Positions 24,997 to 35,052 of a DNA stretch of 44,571 nt are shown here, piece by piece (the first letter of the stretch is position 1; the number at the start of each line of letters is the position of its first letter). The stretch spans positions 1 to 44,571 of the forward strand of contig MGCU01000027.1 of NCBI GenBank assembly GCA_001790525.1. The letters are read 5' to 3'. Made by a program: the position numbers and the translations under genes. Source of the stretch: Candidatus Saccharibacteria bacterium RIFCSPHIGHO2_12_FULL_47_16b (GTDB lineage: Bacteria > Patescibacteriota > Saccharimonadia > Saccharimonadales > UBA10212). The notes below the pieces were generated by a model, which searched no databases, was not told the origin of the DNA, and was given only the letters and a program-made list of their open reading frames with translations.

Positions 24997-25709
24997 CTAA
25001 ATTTCGCCTAGATAAGGAGCTAGTCAACCGCGGTTTAGTAACTAACCGCTCTCAGGCCGAAAATTATATTAAATTAGGCTATGTTGAGGTGGATGGGAAA
25101 ATAATTAAAAAATCCGGCTATTTTATTCATAATTATCAAAAAATTAAACTAAATAAAAAGCAAAAATACGTTAGCCGTGGCGGCCTAAAATTAGAGGCTG
25201 CAAATAATAAATTTAAGGTCAGTTTTAAAAATAAGCTGGTTATTGATGTAGGCAGTAGTACCGGTGGATTTACAGATTACGCTTTGCAGCATGGCGCCCA
25301 AAAAGTCGTCGCTATAGATGTCGGAACCGACCAAATGCACCCGAAATTACGCCAAACTAGCAAAATTGAGCTGCATGAAAAAACCGATATTCGAAATTTT
25401 AAGCCAAAAAATAAACCAGACCTAATTTTGGTCGACCTATCATTCATTTCACTTAGGCTAGTTTTACCTCATTTACATCAAATTTCCGGTTCAAAAACCA
25501 AACTAATTGTCTTATTCAAACCGCAATTTGAGACTAAAAGAGATCAAATTAACAGAGGTATTGTCAAAAATGACAGAATTCGTCGCCAAATCATCAAACA
25601 ATTTGAAACTTGGATAAAAAAATTGTTCAAAGTCGCCGATAAAATGGATTCTGAAGTGTCAGGAACTCACGGAAATCTGGAACGATTTTACTACTTACAG
25701 AAAATATAG
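24993..25709 (+). CDS. tlyA: TlyA family rRNA 2'-O-methyltransferase (S4 + FtsJ-like)
   Basis: S4 domain RLDKELVNRGLVTNRSQAENYIKLGYVEVDG; KYVSRGGLKLE; VIDVGSSTGGFTDYALQHGA. Confidence 0.95.
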   Translation: MTKFRLDKELVNRGLVTNRSQAENYIKLGYVEVDGKIIKKSGYFIHNYQKIKLNKKQKYVSRGGLKLEAANNKFKVSFKNKLVIDVGSSTGGFTDYALQHGAQKVVAIDVGTDQMHPKLRQTSKIELHEKTDIRNFKPKNKPDLILVDLSFISLRLVLPHLHQISGSKTKLIVLFKPQFETKRDQINRGIVKNDRIRRQIIKQFETWIKKLFKVADKMDSEVSGTHGNLERFYYLQKI

Positions 25710-25896
25710 TGATTTTTGTGTCAATTTAGTAGCTTTTTTCCAATTTTTCTAACATTTTTCTCCTTTTCTCTCCGGAAAATCTCCCGAGTGTCGGATTCAT
25801 TCCGCACCCGGCGAGGATAAGAAACCGACGATGCGACGTGTCTTATAAGGCGTTAGCCGCATTTATTTTTAATATTTTTCTGCTTAAATTAGGAAG

Positions 25897-27096
25897 ATGA
25901 GCAAAAAACGTACTTTACCCCTGTTAACGATATTTTTAGCTGAAGTTTTTCTGTTTATTGCTATTTTTGGCCTGAGCTATAAACTGGCAAAAACCTGGCT
26001 TTTTCCGACGGAAATTAAATCTACACCTGTTGAAAAACAAAAAAATAATACCCCAAATCAAAAACTCAGGGGTAGCTACCTAGTTTCGGGCGATGTTTTC
26101 TGGGGTAGAGCGATTGATTTGTACGCCCAACAAACTTCATTAGGTTATGATTGGCCCTTTTCCAGATTAAGTGACTTTGAGCGCTCAAAATATGATTCTT
26201 GGATTGCCGATTTGGAATGCCCGATAACAGATAAGAAAGTACCATATCAAGTCCAAGTTGATTCTCTAGTTTTCTCATGCTCGCCAGCCTATCTAGATGC
26301 TGCTAAAAAATGGTTTGACGTCTTTACACTGGCCAATAACCACACTGACAACACCGGCGCCGATGGTTTTGCTGATACCAGGAGTAATTTAACGGCCGCC
26401 GGCCGGCAATATTTTGGCCATTATGATATTTCACAAAAGGACGAACTATGCGAAGTTATCAGCTTGAGCGTCAAATTAGATGATCAGGCTAGCAAATTAC
26501 CCATTGCCATGTGCGGCTACCACTGGCTGGCCCGAGTACCGACAGATGAAGAACTGGCCCAAATTAGTAAGTATGCGGCTTATTTTCCGGTCTGGGTGTT
26601 TCCGCACGGCGGTACCGAGTATGCTACTCATTCTAACGTCCAACAACAGACTCTCTACCGGCAAATGATTGATCTTGGTGCTGATGTTATTTTTGCCGAT
26701 CACCCCCATGTGGTGCAGGAAACGGAAAGTTACAAGGGAAGACTGATTGTTTATGACCTTGGTAATCTGATTTTCGACCAGTGGTTTGACGCTGAAGTGA
26801 CTAAATCGCTGATTATCAACATCCGAATATCAACCGAAAATAGCGCTCAACTAAAGCCATATCTAGATTTGGCTAGTTCCTGCTCAACTTTCCAGGACAA
26901 CTGCCTTGAGCAGGCCGAGAAAAAGCAGTTAAAGGCTTATAAGCTGGATTATTCCTATGACATTATCTGTGGTGAGCGCTCGGCCGCCTCTCTCAACGAT
27001 AAACTGACCCACAAGTGCAGCCAGAACAGCAACAATTGGCTGCTAGAGCGAACCAATTGGTCAAACACTACTACCCAGCTCCAACAGGTAGATTAA
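25897..27096 (+). CDS. CapA family (poly-gamma-glutamate synthesis-like) membrane-anchored protein
   Basis: SGDVFWGRAID, ADLECPIT, LANNHTDNTGADGFADT, FPHGGTEYATHSN, GADVIFADHPHVVQ; N-terminal TM. Confidence 0.88.
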   Translation: MSKKRTLPLLTIFLAEVFLFIAIFGLSYKLAKTWLFPTEIKSTPVEKQKNNTPNQKLRGSYLVSGDVFWGRAIDLYAQQTSLGYDWPFSRLSDFERSKYDSWIADLECPITDKKVPYQVQVDSLVFSCSPAYLDAAKKWFDVFTLANNHTDNTGADGFADTRSNLTAAGRQYFGHYDISQKDELCEVISLSVKLDDQASKLPIAMCGYHWLARVPTDEELAQISKYAAYFPVWVFPHGGTEYATHSNVQQQTLYRQMIDLGADVIFADHPHVVQETESYKGRLIVYDLGNLIFDQWFDAEVTKSLIINIRISTENSAQLKPYLDLASSCSTFQDNCLEQAEKKQLKAYKLDYSYDIICGERSAASLNDKLTHKCSQNSNNWLLERTNWSNTTTQLQQVD

Positions 27097-27273
27097 ACTA
27101 CTTAACTCTTTAGAAATTGCATAAATAAATTGTTCAAAATAGTTAAGTTTACTGTCTGAACGCTGCCAAATCAGCCGCTAATCGAGTATTGATCTAGCAG
27201 CCTACAGTACTAATCAAAGAATAGTCGAAATTTACTGTCAAGTTTACAAACGAATTTTCTAATTTTTTAGCAT

Positions 27274-28353
27274 TTATTTTACAGGGTTGAACCGGAATTC
27301 AATTACATCATCTGGCTGCACCACGTAATTTTTGCCCTCTGTCCGGACTTTACCGGCTGCCCGGGCGGTCAACAGGGAGCCTGCTTCAATTAAATCTTGG
27401 TAATTTACTACTTGGGCGTTGATAAATCCGCGCTCAAAGTCGGTATGGATTGCACCAGCCGCTTCAGGAGCAGTTGTACCTCTGTTAATTGTCCAAGCCC
27501 GAACTTCTTTTTCGCCAACCGTTAAAAAGCTGTGCAAGCCTAAAGTTTTATAAGCAGCATGAATTAATTGGATTAAACCGCTTTCTGTTTGACCGTAGCT
27601 TTTTAGGAGTTCCTGACGGTCGGTTTCGTCTAGGCCGCGCAGTTCATCTTCTAGTTTGGCAGAAATAATAATGGCTTCGGACGGCTCAACTATTGCACTT
27701 AAATTTTTATTATTTTCTAGTTTATTTAATTTTTTTTCGTCAACGTTAAAAACATAAATTACCGGCTTGGCCGTAATTAAAAATAAATCATCTAAATAGT
27801 CCAAATTTATTTCGGGGACGGAAATAATTAATTTATTTTCCTCTAATACTTTTTTGGTAAGCAGTAAATTATCATAAATTGGCGTGAGTTTAGGATTGGC
27901 CTTAACTTCTTTTTCTAAAACCGGCAGACGTTTGTTAACAGTGGCCAAATCGGCTAAAACTAGCTCGGTATTAATAATTTCGATATCCTCTTTTGGATCC
28001 GAGGTGCCCTTATTTTGGACATTTTCATCCTCAAAAGCCCGAACTACGTGACAAATAGCATTGCACGCTCGAATGTGGCTTAAAAATTGGTTGCCTAAGC
28101 CTTCGCCTTGGTGCGCGCCGGCCACTAATCCGGCAATATCAACGAATTTCACGGTCGCTGGCACAATTTTGTCGGTTTTGTAAATTTTGGCTAATTTTTC
28201 CAACCGTTCATCCGGCACCGGCACCACTCCGGTATTTGGTTCGATTGTGGCAAACGGGTAGTTGGCAATCAAGGCATTGGCATCTGTTAAGGCGTTAAAA
28301 AGCGTCGATTTGCCAACGTTAGGAAGGCCTACGATTCCTATAGATAAACTCAT
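27274..28353 (-). CDS. ychF: Redox-regulated ATPase / OBG-family GTPase YchF
   Basis: SIGIVGLPNVGKSTLFNALT, PFATIEPNTGVV, VDIAGLVAGAHQGEGLGNQFL, TGS-domain DDVIEFRFNP. Confidence 0.97.
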   Translation of the reverse strand: MSLSIGIVGLPNVGKSTLFNALTDANALIANYPFATIEPNTGVVPVPDERLEKLAKIYKTDKIVPATVKFVDIAGLVAGAHQGEGLGNQFLSHIRACNAICHVVRAFEDENVQNKGTSDPKEDIEIINTELVLADLATVNKRLPVLEKEVKANPKLTPIYDNLLLTKKVLEENKLIISVPEINLDYLDDLFLITAKPVIYVFNVDEKKLNKLENNKNLSAIVEPSEAIIISAKLEDELRGLDETDRQELLKSYGQTESGLIQLIHAAYKTLGLHSFLTVGEKEVRAWTINRGTTAPEAAGAIHTDFERGFINAQVVNYQDLIEAGSLLTARAAGKVRTEGKNYVVQPDDVIEFRFNPVK

Positions 28354-28379
28354 AAGACTAGTGTAACAGAGGAAACACC

Positions 28380-28408
28380 TTGCAAAAACAGATAAAATAT
28401 GCTAGTAT
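28380..28408 (+). promoter_or_regulatory. Sigma70-type promoter
   Basis: TTGCAA (28380-28385) - N17 - TAGTAT (28403-28408), upstream of ORF 28433. Confidence 0.5.
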
Positions 28409-28432
28409 TAACGTGTTAACCCAAAATAAAAA

Positions 28433-29605
28433 ATGAGTGAACAAGAACGACCAAATCACATACCCAGTTATGAAGCTGTTACATCAGCTTATGATGAGAT
28501 TCTAGAATACAACCGAAAGCACACTGGGCTAGGAGTTGGTTTAGCAAACCTCTTTTTAGGACTTATGCCTGTTGGCGAAGAGGAAGATTCAGAAGTTCTA
28601 GAGCAAAATGATGTTTATGAGAGTATGAATCAGCGAGTTGAGAATCGCGTCGTCGAAGGCGACATGCATGGCGAACTACAGACAATAGTACATAGCGATA
28701 CATTTATGAGATTGGGCATAAAAATAGCACCGTTTGGTAGTACCTGGGGTGGAGCTATGGGTGAAAGGATAAGCAGCAGAGGTCTCTTACCAATACTCGA
28801 GAATACCGAATTATACAAAGAATTCTTGTCCACTATAGACCCGAAGCAAGTAGATATTAGTAGAGATAAATTTCTAACGGCAGTTCTTAGCAATTTAGCG
28901 CGAACAATAGAGCTGGCATTTGATCCTGTCGAACGCGAAAGACTGCCAGAGGAGTTTCACGAACTTGCCGAGCAGGGCGGAGAAAACAGCTTGCGCGACT
29001 TTCTTTCGATTGAACCTGAATATAAAAGACTGGGGTTAGACCCTGAAACATTGAGAAAGAAATTCCCGAACCCTGGACCCACAACTCGTACGGAAAAACA
29101 TGGTGATGATTACTATGAGGTGCCAATGGGGAGAAGTGAGAGAAGGCAGGCAGCACTTGAAAGGGCCGAGGAACTCTTTCGGATGGCCGAAGGCGCAGCC
29201 TCCGTCTATGAAAGGTTAAATAACTACGTTAATTACTGGGGACGAGGCCTTCTGCCGGAGTTTATCGTGGCTGATAGGGAACAATATCTGAAAGACCCGA
29301 AGAGGCAAGGTTTCGGTCCGGCGCAATGGCACCATGATGGTGGTCAGCGTCGTTGGCGAGAAGCTGTAGAGTTTGTCGCATCATTAGAACAACAGGATCG
29401 TACCAAAGATTTTGCTGAAGAGCTCAGACGTGGCATGATTCATTCATTAGACGTTGCTCTAAAAGAGATTGCCGATGCACTTGAACCACCGTACTTTGCT
29501 AAATATAGAAATGATCTCGCAAACGTGCGTAATTGTCTAAGTGGTAAACCCTACGATGCTGAAGCACTGATGCGATTTACAGAACCACCTAATTATAATT
29601 TCTGA
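28433..29605 (+). CDS. Hypothetical protein, 390 aa
   Basis: Long ORF; no family recognised. Confidence 0.75.
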   Translation: MSEQERPNHIPSYEAVTSAYDEILEYNRKHTGLGVGLANLFLGLMPVGEEEDSEVLEQNDVYESMNQRVENRVVEGDMHGELQTIVHSDTFMRLGIKIAPFGSTWGGAMGERISSRGLLPILENTELYKEFLSTIDPKQVDISRDKFLTAVLSNLARTIELAFDPVERERLPEEFHELAEQGGENSLRDFLSIEPEYKRLGLDPETLRKKFPNPGPTTRTEKHGDDYYEVPMGRSERRQAALERAEELFRMAEGAASVYERLNNYVNYWGRGLLPEFIVADREQYLKDPKRQGFGPAQWHHDGGQRRWREAVEFVASLEQQDRTKDFAEELRRGMIHSLDVALKEIADALEPPYFAKYRNDLANVRNCLSGKPYDAEALMRFTEPPNYNF

Positions 29606-29609
29606 TTAC

Positions 29610-31241
29610 TTAGTGCATGTAGAAGCCGCGGGCGAGTTCATCGGGTAGGGTATAGAAAATAACGCCGGTTTGTTTTAAGGCCTCGGCAACTTTAGCATCA
29701 TTAACCGAGCCACGGGTGGCCAAGATTGCCTTTACCCCGGCATCGGCCAGCTTAATTGGTCCGTCCGGGAAGGGGAAGAAGCTGTCACTGTAGGCTATGG
29801 CTTCGGCAATATCATGGCCCCCGTCGCGGGCTCGTTTCAAGGCCAGTTGAGCGGCCGAAACTCGGTCTTGCTGGCCAACGCCGTTGCCAATCAACATGCC
29901 ATTTTTGACCAGAACTACGGTGTTGCTATTGCTAGTCGAGCCGACCGCCCACGCTAGGACTAAATCTTTCTCCAATTTTGCAAGGCTCGGCCTTGCAAAG
30001 GGTGGTTGGCTGGTTTTTTGCAGATCACGAGACTTAAGATCCAATATAAATGTGTAATTATCCTGGACTAACGTGCCGCCGCGGACGTAACGGAATCTCT
30101 CCAATGAATCAAGCGATTTTTGATTAAGTTTGGCTAACTGCGGATTGGTAACCACCCGCAGTTTGCCACCTTTGCGCTGTAAAATGTCAAGCGCTTCATC
30201 TGTTACATCAGCCACCGCCACTACATCAAGTAAACGTTTGCCGTCAGGTATGCCGTGTTCCAGTAGTAGGTTGGCTAATTCTTTATCGAGGCCAAAGTTG
30301 AACATAACCGAACCACCAAAAATAGCTCGCCTGTCGCCATCGAGCATTTTTTTGATGGCCTCGACTTTGGAATTTGAAACCGCGCCGCCACAAACATTAC
30401 CGTGTTTGGCACCCAAGGCTACGGCCGGAACTTTGCCAAAATTCTTATCAAAGCCGGCAGCAATGTGAGTGATGCTTTGAAGCAACCGGTCAATATCAGC
30501 GTAGTTGTTATAGCTAAGTTTAGTGCCGCCACGCTGCTCAAACCAATCTAAGCCTAGCCGGTCAAAACCCAGACCTTCACTGTAAAAGCCGGCATCCTTT
30601 TGCCAGGGGTTCTCGCCGTATTTAGTTTGGTTGATTCGCTGGCCAATAAAGCCGGCAAATTCATCACCGCCCCAGTATTTGGCAGAAGCAAAAACGTATT
30701 TAGCGACTTCCAGTTCAGCTACGGCGGCCAGCGCCGTCAGGAAGTTTTTAGCATCCGGCCGCCCGGCTTTGAGCCACTCGATAACGGTTTGTCTTTGTTC
30801 GGGCCGGCACAACACAACCCGCCGGCCTTTGGCAGCGGCTCTAAGCAAAGTCGGGCCGCCAATATCGGTCATTTCGATAACATCGGTCTCGGTCGCGCCT
30901 TTTTTATTTATGACTTCAGCCAAAGGATACATATCAACACAAACTAAGTCGAGGCGGGGAATACCCAGCTTTTTGAGTTCGGCGGCGTGAGCTTTATCCG
31001 CCAAAAGGCCGGCGTGGATTTCGCGCGATAGTGTCACCACGCGATGATCCAAAATAGCATCGCCGCCAACCAATTCAGCAATATCTTTGACCGGCACCTT
31101 AGCCTTGGCGATTTCTTTAGCGGTGCCGCCGGAAGCATAAATAATAAAGCCCATTTTTTTAATCTCGGCCGCAAACTCGGCAATCCCAGTTTTGTCGTAA
31201 ACCGAAATCAAAGCGTTCCGGGGATTTTTCACCTTATCCAT
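29610..31241 (-). CDS. purH: Bifunctional IMP cyclohydrolase / AICAR formyltransferase
   Basis: NALISVYDKTGIAEFAAEIKKMGFIIYASGGTAKEI; DIGGPTLLRAAAKG; AVALGAKHGNVCGGA; DSFFPFPDGPIKLADAGVKAI. Confidence 0.95.
   Translation of the reverse strand: MDKVKNPRNALISVYDKTGIAEFAAEIKKMGFIIYASGGTAKEIAKAKVPVKDIAELVGGDAILDHRVVTLSREIHAGLLADKAHAAELKKLGIPRLDLVCVDMYPLAEVINKKGATETDVIEMTDIGGPTLLRAAAKGRRVVLCRPEQRQTVIEWLKAGRPDAKNFLTALAAVAELEVAKYVFASAKYWGGDEFAGFIGQRINQTKYGENPWQKDAGFYSEGLGFDRLGLDWFEQRGGTKLSYNNYADIDRLLQSITHIAAGFDKNFGKVPAVALGAKHGNVCGGAVSNSKVEAIKKMLDGDRRAIFGGSVMFNFGLDKELANLLLEHGIPDGKRLLDVVAVADVTDEALDILQRKGGKLRVVTNPQLAKLNQKSLDSLERFRYVRGGTLVQDNYTFILDLKSRDLQKTSQPPFARPSLAKLEKDLVLAWAVGSTSNSNTVVLVKNGMLIGNGVGQQDRVSAAQLALKRARDGGHDIAEAIAYSDSFFPFPDGPIKLADAGVKAILATRGSVNDAKVAEALKQTGVIFYTLPDELARGFYMH
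29977..29999. repeat. Perfect 10-bp-arm palindrome inside the purH coding sequence
   Basis: tttgcaaggc-tcg-gccttgcaaa; encodes FARPSLAK on the minus strand. Confidence 0.8.
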
Positions 31242-31287
31242 CTACTTTAATTATTATAGGAGTAAGAGGAGCAATACAAGTCAGATA

Positions 31288-31809
31288 TTAGTCTGAAGTA
31301 ATGAGACCATCTTTGATGCCGAACATATTCCTTGCGTAAGCCCTGTCTTCCTCTGTGGTTTTGGCTATCATCTTTTCGGCGTAGTAACCTAAAACAAAGT
31401 AAGACTTTACTTTTTTTGGATCGATATCTGTACCTTTGGACTGTCTGACATCCGAACTAGACAGGCCATTTGGATTGAAAGGCATCCAAGGATTGGGAAA
31501 ATGTTCCGTATTACGCGTTTTAGTTCGCCATTTTAAGCCCAATTCTTGACCAAATTCTGGTTCTTGAAGAGGCATGCGAGCACCATAAAACCGAACAGGT
31601 TCGAATGCCATCGCTATTCTTTTTTCTGTAGGATTAATTCGACGGCATAGGACTAGATTTACGCCAGCAATCTTAAGTATGCCAATTGGCATTTCCATCA
31701 GGGTCTCAAGACTAACAGCCTGTGTTTGACCATCAGAAAAATCTTCTAAACGAATGACTCTTTGTTGAGCTCCAGGGAATTTTTCTAAGCTTTTGGACTC
31801 ACCCGCCAT
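31288..31809 (-). CDS. Hypothetical protein, 173 aa
   Basis: ORF of good length; no family recognised. Confidence 0.65.
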   Translation of the reverse strand: MAGESKSLEKFPGAQQRVIRLEDFSDGQTQAVSLETLMEMPIGILKIAGVNLVLCRRINPTEKRIAMAFEPVRFYGARMPLQEPEFGQELGLKWRTKTRNTEHFPNPWMPFNPNGLSSSDVRQSKGTDIDPKKVKSYFVLGYYAEKMIAKTTEEDRAYARNMFGIKDGLITSD

Positions 31810-31881
31810 AATATTAGCATTAAATCATAAAATGGCGAAAAGAGCAATACTATTAATCTGTAAATATCAATATTCGTTAGA

Positions 31882-31910
31882 TTGCCCAAGTTGGCGCTCA
31901 AATGTATACT
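31882..31910 (+). promoter_or_regulatory. Sigma70-type promoter
   Basis: TTGCCC (31882-31887) - N17 - TATACT (31905-31910); ATG at 31919. Confidence 0.6.
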
Positions 31911-31918
31911 GCTTATGT

Positions 31919-33019
31919 ATGAGCCGAAGACAAACAAGACTTCTAATACTCAGTGCTGTTTATTTGTTGGTTTTTAGCCTCACCAGCTTGGGAGCTGTTT
32001 ATGCCGATACTCGGCCTTACTTTAAAGCCTACGGCGCCGATACATTCAGTGGCGGCGGTTTCAACTCCGGTCCATCGTCCTGCGATCCGTCGGACAGTAG
32101 CTACCAAGCACCCGATTACACCGGCTCCTCTGGCCCCTCTAATTTATATAAAGGTGGCGTGATGGGTTTTGCCAGATATGATGCCAACAGCCAAAAGGCC
32201 TCGGGCGCGGGCAGTGAATTTGGCGCTCTGGCGCTTGGTATCATTGAAGGCAACAGCGCTGCCAGCGGCGAGCCTTATGGCTTCTCAACTGGCACCACCG
32301 GCTACAACAAAACCAGCTTTGCTAACAAGAGCACGATTACAGCTACAAACTACTGGGGTGGTTTTTTAGAGGGCTCGAAACAAACACACTGCATTCCAGA
32401 TTATTTCGGCACTAAGCAATCTTCGCCTCAAACTATCGCCTCGGCTAACGACGTTGCGGCTCTTAATTCCGGCCAATATTTAATCAATGGCAGTGGCATC
32501 ACCAATGTTGCTGCAGCTTCGCCAATCGCCGCCGGTAAAAAAATTACCTTATTTGTCTCAGGCAATGTTTTTATCTCCAGCAATATTACTTATGGGGTCC
32601 ATAACGTTGATAATGTGCCCAAGTTTACACTGGTCGTAAAAGGCAACATCTACATTGCCAATGACGTTGGCCAGTTGGATGGACTTTACATTGGCCAGCC
32701 GAGCACCGACCCAGCAGCCTCGGGTATCATTTGGACCTGCCACACTAACTCAAATGATCCGCCAACCGATGTTTATGTTAGTGCGGCCTGCCGCAACAAG
32801 TTAACTGTTAACGGCGCCTTCATTGCCAAAAAGGTAAATCTAGTGCGCACCAATGGCGATGTCAATTCGGCGGCCCCAGGCGAAGCCGCCAGCAGCGGTA
32901 ACATTGCCGAAGTCTTTAACTTCACGCCGGAAATGGTCATTGGCGGTGGCTTTTTCAACGATGCCGGCGCCAGCAGCGGCAAAATCCAAAGTTTAATCAG
33001 TCTTCCACCTGTCTTCTAA
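31919..33019 (+). CDS. Secreted/surface protein with signal peptide (start revised from 31793), possibly pilus-associated
   Basis: MSRRQTRLLILSAVYLLVFSLTSLGAVYA signal-like N-terminus; Gly/Ser/Ala-rich secreted body; adjacent to the pil operon. Confidence 0.75.
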   Translation: MSRRQTRLLILSAVYLLVFSLTSLGAVYADTRPYFKAYGADTFSGGGFNSGPSSCDPSDSSYQAPDYTGSSGPSNLYKGGVMGFARYDANSQKASGAGSEFGALALGIIEGNSAASGEPYGFSTGTTGYNKTSFANKSTITATNYWGGFLEGSKQTHCIPDYFGTKQSSPQTIASANDVAALNSGQYLINGSGITNVAAASPIAAGKKITLFVSGNVFISSNITYGVHNVDNVPKFTLVVKGNIYIANDVGQLDGLYIGQPSTDPAASGIIWTCHTNSNDPPTDVYVSAACRNKLTVNGAFIAKKVNLVRTNGDVNSAAPGEAASSGNIAEVFNFTPEMVIGGGFFNDAGASSGKIQSLISLPPVF

Positions 33020-33021
33020 CA

Positions 33022-33145
33022 TCCGTTTACGGTTTACAGTTTACCGTTCACCATGCGTTTACCATGATCTGTTTACATTGAAAACGGAAAACTTAAAGAC
33101 GTATTGAAAACTGAAAATGGAAAATTGTAAATTACTGGTGTTAAT
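33022..33145. repeat. Degenerate heptad array / inverted repeat
   Basis: gtttacg-gtttaca-gtttacc-gttcacc-atgcg ... gaaaacg-gaaaact ... tgaaaac-tgaaaat-ggaaaat-tgtaaat. Confidence 0.72.
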
Positions 33146-33176
33146 CTATAACGCTAATGTATAATCAGAGTTAATT

Positions 33177-34217
33177 ATGGCTTTTTTCAGTGGTGGGCGA
33201 TCCGACTTTTTTGGCCTGGATATTGGCACCTTTGGCCTCCGTGCCGTTCAACTAAAAGGCCCTGGACCGATAAAAACCCTAGATCGCTACGGCGAAATAA
33301 CTTTGGATAGCACTGTTGGCACTGGCTACGACGTGGTTGATAAACAAGGCTTTACTCAAGCCTTGCAAAGACTGGTTAAACAGACGGGGATTACCGCCAA
33401 AAACGTGGCTGTTAACATTCCATCCCAAAGGGTTTTTACGACCATTATTGATCTTCCAAAAATGCTCCCGGCCGAACTTGATAAAACCATCCACTATCAG
33501 GCTGGTTCGTATATTCCGACGCCGCCGGATAAATCTAAAGTTGACTTTGCCGTAATTGGTAATTCACCGCAAGCCGGCAAAGTCGAAGTGCTTATCACCA
33601 GTGCGCCAAATGATTTTATAGAATCCCGCCTGGCGTTAGTTGAGGCCGCCGGCTTAAACGTCATCGCAATGGAGCCGGATAACATGGCCTTAGCCCGGGC
33701 GATTGTGGCGGCCGATGCCACTTTACCGCAGCTGGTTTTAGACGTTGGCAGTGTTAGCGCCGATTTGATTATCAGTTTTGGTGGCACGCCGCATTTAGTG
33801 CGGGCCATCCCTACGGGCATGCAAAACATCGCCCGGGCGGCCAGCCAAAATCTGGGGGTTGATGCCCGGCAAGCCCAGCAGTATGTGCTTAAGTTTGGAC
33901 TGGGCAAAGATAAGCTGGAAGGTCGGGTTTATGCGGCCATCATCGGTGTTATCGATGGCCTAGCCGGCGAAATTGAAAAATCGATTAAATTTTTTGCCGA
34001 ACGTTATGGCAATACCAAACTGGACAGAATTATCGTTACCGGCGGAGCCTCAACTTTGCCGGAGCTACCGCTTTACATTGCCAACAAATTCGGTATTAAT
34101 GTAGAAATTGGTAATGCTTGGCGTAACGTTAACGTGCCGCCGCCGCAGCAAAATCAGACCATGGTGGTTTCCAGCCACTTTGCGGTCGCCGTCGGCTTAG
34201 CCGGAAGGATGGAATAA
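33177..34217 (+). CDS. pilM: Type IV pilus assembly protein PilM
   Basis: FFGLDIGTFGLRAVQLKG, LVLDVGSVSADLIISFGG, IIVTGGASTLPELPLYI. Confidence 0.95.
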   Translation: MAFFSGGRSDFFGLDIGTFGLRAVQLKGPGPIKTLDRYGEITLDSTVGTGYDVVDKQGFTQALQRLVKQTGITAKNVAVNIPSQRVFTTIIDLPKMLPAELDKTIHYQAGSYIPTPPDKSKVDFAVIGNSPQAGKVEVLITSAPNDFIESRLALVEAAGLNVIAMEPDNMALARAIVAADATLPQLVLDVGSVSADLIISFGGTPHLVRAIPTGMQNIARAASQNLGVDARQAQQYVLKFGLGKDKLEGRVYAAIIGVIDGLAGEIEKSIKFFAERYGNTKLDRIIVTGGASTLPELPLYIANKFGINVEIGNAWRNVNVPPPQQNQTMVVSSHFAVAVGLAGRME

Positions 34218-34335
34218 TGACTACGTCATTTCAATTTCTAATTTCTAAACCCGAAATCCTAAACAAATTCCAAGTGCTAAATCATAAATTCCAAACATTA
34301 GAGTTTCGAGTTTCGAGCTTAGAGTTTAAAGTGAC
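34217..34335. repeat. Hairpin plus degenerate heptad inverted repeat
   Basis: atgac-tac-gtcat (34217-34229), then ttctaatttctaaacccgaaatcctaaac ... ttagagtttcgagtttcgagcttagagttt. Confidence 0.75.
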
Positions 34336-34347
34336 TGAAAGGAACGC

Positions 34348-35052
34348 TTGATGGTGCCAAGAGCCCAATTTAACCTACTGCCAGATATCAAGCAGACCGG
34401 CGTCAAGTTGGAAAGAAGCCGTCGGCTGTTGACTAGTGGGGTGTTGCTAGTAAGTCTAATTTCGGCCGCTATTTTTGTCTTGTTGCTGCTAACGGTTTAC
34501 GGCATCCAGAAGAAACAATTATCCGATGCCGATAAATCAATTACTAGTTACAGTCAGCAGCTAGCTAACACCGAAAATCTAGACAGAATTTTGACTGTTC
34601 AAAATCAACTGGCCACGTTATCTGGCTTGCATCAGAACAAACACGCCGTCTCACGCATTTTTGCCTATATGCCGGATATTACGCCCAGCAATGTTTCCTT
34701 AAGCAATTTATCGCTCGATCTAGCGGCCAATACCATCCAAATTGACGGTACAGCCGATTCGCAAAAATCGGTTAATACATTCGTGGATACTTTAAAGTTC
34801 ACCACCTATAGCCTAGGTTCTGATGATGGCGGCCAAAAGGCCTTTCCATCGGTAGTCTTAAGCAGTTTTGGCATCGGCGAGGGTAAAGCCAGCTTTTCGG
34901 TAAATGTAACTTTTAATCCGATCCTATTTAGCAGCAATGCGGTTGATAGTAGCGGCGCCAATGTCACACCCAAGTTAAGCGTCCCTAAACAGACTTCCAA
35001 CCGGTCAGCGCTTGACGATCCATTATTTACCGGACAAGGTGGAGGTCAATGA
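34348..35052 (+). CDS. pilN: PilN-like type IV pilus assembly protein
   Basis: FNLLPDIKQTGVKLERSRR, single TM, position between pilM and pilO. Confidence 0.8.
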   Translation: MMVPRAQFNLLPDIKQTGVKLERSRRLLTSGVLLVSLISAAIFVLLLLTVYGIQKKQLSDADKSITSYSQQLANTENLDRILTVQNQLATLSGLHQNKHAVSRIFAYMPDITPSNVSLSNLSLDLAANTIQIDGTADSQKSVNTFVDTLKFTTYSLGSDDGGQKAFPSVVLSSFGIGEGKASFSVNVTFNPILFSSNAVDSSGANVTPKLSVPKQTSNRSALDDPLFTGQGGGQ

